Below are positions 58,285-64,000 of a stretch of DNA of 64,000 nucleotides, piece after piece. The translations under genes were made by a program, and so were the position numbers. Below the pieces are notes generated by a model, which saw nothing but the letters and a program-made list of their open reading frames with translations, had not been told where the DNA came from and ran no database searches. Location of the stretch: the NCBI GenBank assembly GCA_015345905.1, contig JADDTR010000010.1, forward strand, positions 744,001 through 808,000. Reading direction: 5' to 3'. The stretch's first letter is position 1. Every line of letters starts with the position of its first letter. The DNA comes from Aotearoamyces nothofagi (taxonomy: Eukaryota > Ascomycota > Leotiomycetes > Leotiales > Tympanidaceae).

Positions 58285-61200
58285 ATTAAGTCTTCAGGAT
58301 ATAGCTATCAAGATACAGTTGGCAGAAGACGTGATATATTGATATTGAATGATCGTGATGTGGTTTTGGACATTCGAAAGGGCGAGAGATGCTACACAGC
58401 TCCCTTCTTATAGCGTTCAGCACAACGCCAGGTCAGTGCCGTTGCTCTGAAAGTCTTGAACGTCATTGCTATATTCAGCACGCCTCTGTGCAGATGCAAA
58501 GGGTCGACTGATTGACCAGGACGGGAAGTGGAAAGTCGACTCCTAGACATGTTGATTATTGACAGCCGGGGGCGCGAACGGACATGGTCCAGGGTTTCCC
58601 AGGGTTGCTTTCCGGCTTTCCAGGGTTGTTCAGCGTCATCCAGGGCCATCCAGGTCTGCTTTGCACTGTGCCGTCCGACCCCAATCCTGAGGCTGCATCC
58701 GGTTATACACGTTACACGGCGAGCAATGCAAGGGACCTGCCGATCATCTGGAGGGGGCGATTTGCAGTTGATAAGGAACCTGAGCATTATAGCTGGGTCT
58801 CCGAGACTCCTGTCCTGCCCTGGCCTTTCCTGCAAACATCCCTACAAGCAATCCGGCAAGAGAATGCTGCAAATTGGGATAAACTAGTGTCGATATATGA
58901 TGTTGAAATCTGAGGGCCAGTACCGGCCAGTCAGTGGAGTGAAAGCCCTAGGCAGTAGTGGGAGCCACCTTGTGTGGGATTCCCACATCCTGCAACCAAA
59001 GTCTTTAAGCATCAAGCAATACCAAGCACCGGAGCTCACAACTACAAGCATAATTGCTGCAATATCGCCAGGGATTTAGAAGGAAAGGGTACCAGCAAGG
59101 CGTCTAGGACGAGAGCTACAAGACAAGATGACGGATAGATAACAAGAACAAGAACAATAATACAATACAATGTAATATAATATATAATATATATAGATAA
59201 TACATCTTGCACGGCCCATTGCAATATAAAGTCGGCATTGCCTAGTGGGGGCCATCCGCCAGGTCGATCCGACGTTAGGTCGGGTCAACACCACACAACT
59301 CACGCCTACCGCATGTCCTCAGGAGCACGTTTGCACACGCCAAAACACACAGAACACAGTCTACAGAAGCATAATCCCCAGCCGCCCCAGGCCCGGCAGC
59401 TTGTCGTCTCTCAGTGTACCAGTGGCCGGTGAGACATGCATGGCTGGCAGTACACGGAGGCTACCGGAGGCGCGGCGGCTCATGCTGCAGTGGCTGCAGT
59501 GGCTGTAGTAGACGTAGTCGACGCAGTGGGCTTTCCTACACTGCACCTCACTACACTGCAATGTCTGCACCCCATGCACTGCACTGTACCCAGCACCCTG
59601 TACTAGCACCCATACCAGCATCTCTATAAAAAATAGAGTTCACGGCTATCTTCCGTCTTCAGCGCCTCGTTCTGCCAACTTGGCCCTCCCCAGCTCCGCT
59701 GCAAGGCCACAGGAGCCAGCAAGCCTCCTGCTCCGAGTATCCATCCTACACAGCATGCATACAGCATGCGTGACGAGTCCAGGAAGGGTGACCGAGGACT
59801 CACCAATGCCTAAGCCGCTGCCTGCCAGGCGCTGATCTACAGTATACCGTCTAAGCACCTCTCGACGACCTATCCTACGATCCATCTCTGCTGTCACATC
59901 GCGCCATATCTCCCCGTCGTGCCGTCGCAGAGGCCAAGTCACCATCCGGCTTTTCGGAGTTACCAGCCGGGTCTAATCGTTGCTGAGTCCCTCCAGACGG
60001 CATCATGTAGCTGCCAGATACCCTGCTATCACCCTACAGCCGGCGTGACACCCACCTCCTGTGCCAGGATATCTAACAGAAAGCTCCATTGCGCCTGTAC
60101 AAGCATGCATATAAGGGCTCGAGGATAGGGCTTGCATTGTATCCGTGCACCCCGGCGCCGTCTAGGTCTTGCAGGTTGAGCGTGGTGTTCTAGCTTCTCT
60201 ACAGTGTCTATCAACCAAACATTACAGATGCAAGTATGCCTCATCCCTCCTACATCTCTCCCTGCCATCGCTGTCAGACATCTTGATTCTATACATGAGC
60301 TATCTGCAACCACCGTATCTTGCACGAAATCCAACAATCTAACTCCCTGTAATCCATCGGCCGTCAGTTCTGACGACCGAACATGACAGACTCCCTATCC
60401 GACATCCAGATTCCACACACAGATCACCTAAACTTTCTGCATCTTGCAGGATATCCAGCAACCAACCTAGCATCTTTCCAGTAATCCACCCGCCGACAAC
60501 AGCTAATACGACAGACTCGCTTCTGCCCTGCAAGGATTGGTCTTCTTCTGCTACTTGCGCCCCCAAACTGGCAGTTCTTGTACGGGCATAGGCGGGATTT
60601 ACCTTCCCGGCCCACTGTGATGCTATGTAGCCCCCGCCACTTGTAGGAACAGTGAGGTGCTCCCGCTTCGGAGACGTTCCGGGAGTCAATCTCTGCATTA
60701 CTTTGTCTACTACTATCCAGAGCGAGCTTCTCAACGATTATGCAGTAGATAGTGCCGTAGTGAACATATTCGGTATTAGAAAGTAGCAGGACATTTGTAG
60801 CTGAAATATCCGTCCTTTGATTCTTCTGCTTCTACAAGTTTTGATCTAGGTCGAGATATATCTGATAGGAGTAGAGATATGATGACTCTGAGCTAACTGG
60901 CACAGAACTCGATGATGAATTGCAATCGTTCTTCTCATCTTACCGCCTTGCCATCTCCGTATACTCGGACAGGTGTTGTATAGGGGGTTTAAGCATGAGT
61001 TTGTGCTCTGATAGGTTCTACTTGTAAAGTATATCACATAACAAGCAACGAAGCTGCAGTACAATAAAGCTGTTTGAGAGTTTACACTGACAAAACATGA
61101 GCCCGGCATCTCTTGTAAATCTTGAGTGACTTGAGTAACTGATGTTTGAGCGCGATTCCTCTTAAAACCTGCACAAGAGATTCATCTTTAGCTGGCATTT

Positions 61201-61297
61201 CCCCTCCCGACGCTCCTCTTGAATGATGAAAAATCGATATGCCATCCGCCATATATAAAGAGAAGCAGGTCAGACACTGGCCCTTGCTGGCAATGAC
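58285..61297. other. 3 kb intergenic stretch without a supported gene
   Basis: Separates the two zinc-finger paralogs. Contains short frames only. Two loosely similar blocks of ~125 bp (from about 60319 and 60443) share CTTGCA, GTAATCCA and ACGACAGACTC-like motifs and may be old tandem duplicates. Confidence 0.45.
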
Positions 61298-62101
61298 TCA
61301 GTGTCGACCTCGGGGCTGATATTCTGCTGATGTGTTGCTATAACCATCATCCTCTAGGCCCGCATCCCAGGATGCAGAATCAGCCTGGTGAGACACAGTC
61401 TCGTTATACTCAGGGACTGAATCTGTGTAGTCGCTGCTGAGACTAGCAGTTGCTTGATAGTTTTCACTCGAGTGGCCTTGCTTATATTCGGGCGAGCCAT
61501 TCGCAAGTGTAGTGCGCGTGTTGTTTGATGGGCTGAAAGGTGCTCTACTCTGCACGCTAGGATTCTGCGACAGAGTGGAGAACGGAGCAGAAAGTGACTG
61601 CCATAAGGCTGAGGTCGGAACTTGTGCCATCGTAGAGTGCTCGTTGATCGCTATACCGTACACGAGTGATGAGTTGCTGTAATTCACCTGGGTATTCGAC
61701 ACAGTTCGTGGTTGGAACAGCGGCTGAAATCTTGTCGAAGATAAACGCTCAGGTAGTCCGGAGCCGACAATAGGACTCAAGGTGTATGAAGGTTCGTCGA
61801 ATGGCTGAGTAGCCACTGTAGGGTTGGTTTTGTTGATGCTGGAAGGAGCTATAGTACAAGTTAATCTCTTTCTTAACCTCTCCAGATATAAATGCTTAAA
61901 CTTACATGTCCTGCCTCCATGCTTTCGAAAGACATGTTTAACGTGCCTGGCTCTCCTTTTGGTACTATGTTTGCACTGTGGCCATGAGCATACAAACGGG
62001 CCACCGTGTATTTCCTTTACATGCCTGTTCCGTTCGCTACGTCGAATGAAACGAGTCGAGCAGCCGGGAATCAAGCAGGAAATACTTGGTCTTCTGGCCA
62101 T
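61298..62101 (-). CDS. C2H2 zinc-finger protein (paralog 2)
   Basis: Minus-strand exons 62101-61906 and 61848-61298 join in phase (248 residues); intron 61849-61905 is 57 bp with GTAAGT donor and CTATAG acceptor. Because the intron is a multiple of three, an unspliced frame is also open (267 residues), but the donor and branch region favour splicing. Residues 1-65 carry two C2H2-type fingers: SCLIPGCSTRFIRRSERNRH with KEIHGG, then FVCSWPQCKHSTKRRARHVK with HVFRKHGG. The rest is Ser/Thr/Pro/Gln-rich and acidic, likely an activation region. It shares the C-x4-5-C...RHVKE-x-HG-x-FVC layout with the gene at 57.4-58.3 kb, same strand, 3 kb away, so the two are probably duplicates. Confidence 0.7.
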   Translation of the reverse strand: MARRPSISCLIPGCSTRFIRRSERNRHVKEIHGGPFVCSWPQCKHSTKRRARHVKHVFRKHGGRTCKFKHLYLERLRKRLTCTIAPSSINKTNPTVATQPFDEPSYTLSPIVGSGLPERLSSTRFQPLFQPRTVSNTQVNYSNSSLVYGIAINEHSTMAQVPTSALWQSLSAPFSTLSQNPSVQSRAPFSPSNNTRTTLANGSPEYKQGHSSENYQATASLSSDYTDSVPEYNETVSHQADSASWDAGLEDDGYSNTSAEYQPRGRH

Positions 62102-63166
62102 CGTAAGTATAGAAGTGCTTTGATAAGCTAGCGGTCTCTTCGTCAGAAATTGAAACGAGCCCTTCTAAGCTCCTGTTAGAGATACGTAGTGTAAAAAAGC
62201 CTCTAAATGGTGGCGATCTCTCTGGTGGAAAGAAATGGGATTTCGGGGGGCAGAGGCATTTTTGACCGCAAAACCACAAGGCCGAGCCAGTCTTTTGCAG
62301 ATGCCACACACCACCATTACTTGATCTGACAAGAGATGGAATGGAGTACTGGTAGCCGTAGCCATTCCGAAACGATATTCAGCAACGCCAGCCAGCCTTG
62401 ATTACTTTGGTCTCGATGTATGAGACCTAACAGGTAAACGTGCCCTCCGGGCGTAAACGATATGCAGTATTAAGTCTACAGAGAGCAAGGAAATGTCCTC
62501 GAAATGCATCTCGACAACACCCCGGCCATCACACCACCAGCAGCTTGATGCAACAGCATGCCCAATGTGCTGCTTGAGCACTCCTTCTTTTCTGCATTGT
62601 TCTCGTACGGTATTCACAGGGAGCTTTCCGAGAGGACGGGCAAGGAGTTGCTAGGAGATTCAGCTGTCCTCAAATGCGTCCAAAGTGGGAACGGGAAGCT
62701 ACGAAGTTCATTTTGCACGTCTGTACAATCGCTTCGACCTTCTAATAAACTGACAAGTGGAGGCAGATGGCCGTTGATTTCTCTCCGCGAAGACAAATAT
62801 CTCATAGAATACACTTAAGTATAAGGATAACTATTTATGACCTTGAGAAAGTCCAGTTAGTCTTGATTACAAAGAAAAGAAGAAAATAAAACTCAAGCAA
62901 AAAGAATACCAAAGTACATCGGAGAGCACAACAGTAACACGTTTGACCTCTCTACTAAGCCTACACTAATATAACTGATATGCCCTGGTAGCGAGGTGCA
63001 TGGCAGTAAGGCTGGAGGGGACATAATCACAGACAAAACGTGCTTAAGCGGCATATGCACTGAGGTTTGTAAGGCAGTTCCTCCCTTGCACTTCAGTATC
63101 CTTTGGATGGAAACCATTTGAGGAGATCTGCTGGTTCTTGAAACCATGTCATAGACTGTATGAACG
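62102..63166. other. Intergenic stretch without a supported gene
   Basis: Contains the promoter of the C2H2 paralog 2. Frames up to 90 codons show no domain. Confidence 0.45.
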
Positions 63167-63282
63167 CGAAAATTCGTACAGGGGAGTTTCTCCCCCTGTT
63201 ACGGCGGACTAAACGTTTAGTCCGCTGTACCTGTAAATGCGAAAATCCCTACAGGGGAGTTTTTCCCCAGTACGAAATTTCG
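63167..63282. mobile_element. 116-bp palindrome-rich MITE-like element
   Basis: Ends CGAAAATTCGTAC (63167-63179) and, inverted, CGAAATTTCGTAC (63282-63270) differ at one base of 13. Inside each end is a hairpin: GGGGAG-TTT-CTCCCC (63181-63195) and GGGGA...TCCCC (63254-63268). The centre is a perfect 22-bp palindrome (63204-63225, GCGGACTAAAC and its complement). A second copy of the left-end motif, GCGAAAATCCCTACAGGGGA, lies at about 63239-63258. No coding capacity. Best read as a tiny inverted-repeat element; a regulatory site is an alternative. Confidence 0.55.
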
Positions 63283-63752
63283 TGTAAATTTAAATCCTGG
63301 ATAACCTTTGGTCTGTTGAATGTGTGTGTAAGGCCTGACTGAACGGCGTTGAGCAGACAGTCAGTTGCCTTCTATGCGTGCAACAGTTGCCTCTCGATGT
63401 TTGATCGCTAGACATCAATTCTCCCATATCGAAGCCAAATGCAAACCGAACGGGAGCTTGAGCACCAAATATATCACTGTTTCCAACAGCCTAAATAGAT
63501 CATAAGATAGCCTGCAAATTTTCTGAAATTTTTAGAGAGCACCCAGAAGAGGCGCTTCTACTATTCTACCACTTATCGGCACTCTAGACGAACTGGTAGT
63601 TGTGATATAAAATCTTCAAAGTTGTTTAGGCCGCTTGCTAGGTAGGCGTTTAATTTTGCGTTTGGCCGCCTTGTATAGGCTGATCTGGAGCGTCTATTCT
63701 CATCAGCGACGGTGCCAAGTTTCCTTGAAATACCCTAGATCCTAGTATCTCA
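63283..63752. other. Intergenic stretch without a supported gene
   Basis: 470 bp, AT-rich, no gene or structured RNA recognised. Confidence 0.45.
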
Positions 63753-64000
63753 TTAGTTAACATCACTGCCTGAATAAATAGGTATTATCAGCTGCGTCGG
63801 CAGAAAGTATTGCATAGCGGGAGTGATTCCCGCCGGGTCTGTCTCAGGTTTGCCCTTGTACACTTCAATTGATTCCCCACACCACTCGAAATAAGGCAGA
63901 TGTGTGTTCATATGAGTGGGCCAGATACGAAGAAAGAAATGCTGTTCAGCATTGACAAGCACTAAGAATGACTCGCCATCGTAAAATTATCCTTGCTGGC
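63753..64000 (-). CDS. Possible C-terminal part of a gene continuing past the right edge
   Basis: Minus-strand frame with stop at 63753. The peptide LVNAEQHFFLRIWPTHMNTH, PYFEWCGESIEVYKGKPETD and PAGITPAMQYFLPTQLIIPI has ordinary protein-like composition and no repeats, and no in-frame ATG gives a convincing start before the window ends. An in-frame stop near 63988 means an exon junction (for example after GGCGAG at about 63972) would be needed to connect it to upstream coding sequence. I recognise no family. Confidence 0.3.

Noticed and set aside
58940-59000. Possible 5S rRNA 3'-end similarity
   Set aside because: Only a short, imperfect match around GTGGGATTCCCAC; no upstream box A/C-like body of a 5S gene.
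1-64000. CRISPR arrays, telomere repeats, bacterial operons, LTR-type or other virus-like elements
   Set aside because: Tandem repeats here lack spacers, no TTAGGG arrays occur, genes are intron-containing and fungal, and I recognised no reverse transcriptase, integrase or capsid coding remains and no long terminal repeats.

Overview
The window is nuclear DNA of a filamentous ascomycete (Pezizomycotina). The evidence is: genes with short introns (mostly 46-99 bp, GT-AG), a velvet-family regulator, a Pth11-type rhodopsin-like membrane protein, a fungal GH18 chitinase, a divergent chitin-synthase-like enzyme, an Ecl1-type zinc protein and a fragment of fungal 18S rRNA. I cannot fix the class or genus by eye. 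Most gene models were rebuilt from several exons by joining splice sites and checking reading phase; all exon sums come out in frame.

Layout: 1-0.87 kb, 3' end of a pinin-domain gene (+). 2.5-3.4 kb, Pth11-like rhodopsin gene (+) whose 3' end runs into a poly-C/poly-G tract and looks truncated. 4.6-6.0 kb, Ecl1-type zinc protein (-). 6.0-14.2 kb, gene-poor GC-rich low-complexity DNA. 14.2-15.0 kb, orphan gene with an acidic minisatellite (-). 16.0-26.7 kb, a dense housekeeping/regulatory block: U3 snoRNP (Utp16/Bud21-type) protein (-), mitochondrial Sel1/TPR protein (+), NC2-alpha/Bur6 (-), CTP synthase (-), VelC-like velvet factor (-). 26.7-35.7 kb, a second gene-poor GC-rich low-complexity tract. 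35.7-39.0 kb, RING/SR protein (-), divergent from an alpha/beta hydrolase (+, 39.5-40.9 kb). 40.9-44.8 kb, AT-richer DNA with a small inverted-repeat element. 44.8-49.9 kb, GH18 chitinase and chitin-synthase-like GT2 (both +). 51.8-53.6 kb, Mup1-type amino-acid permease (-). 53.6-57.4 kb, AT-rich DNA with an 18S rRNA fossil. 57.4-62.1 kb, two related C2H2 zinc-finger genes (-), then a compact palindromic element at 63.2 kb and a possible partial gene at the right edge.

No single multi-gene pathway spans the window. The core genes serve ribosome assembly, transcription, CTP supply, mRNA processing and development. The clearest functional pair is the adjacent chitinase and chitin-synthase-like enzyme (cell wall). 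The most striking molecular feature is an apparent AT-AC intron in the CTP synthase gene: the only splice choice I found that restores the invariant N-terminal protein sequence uses AT...AC termini.
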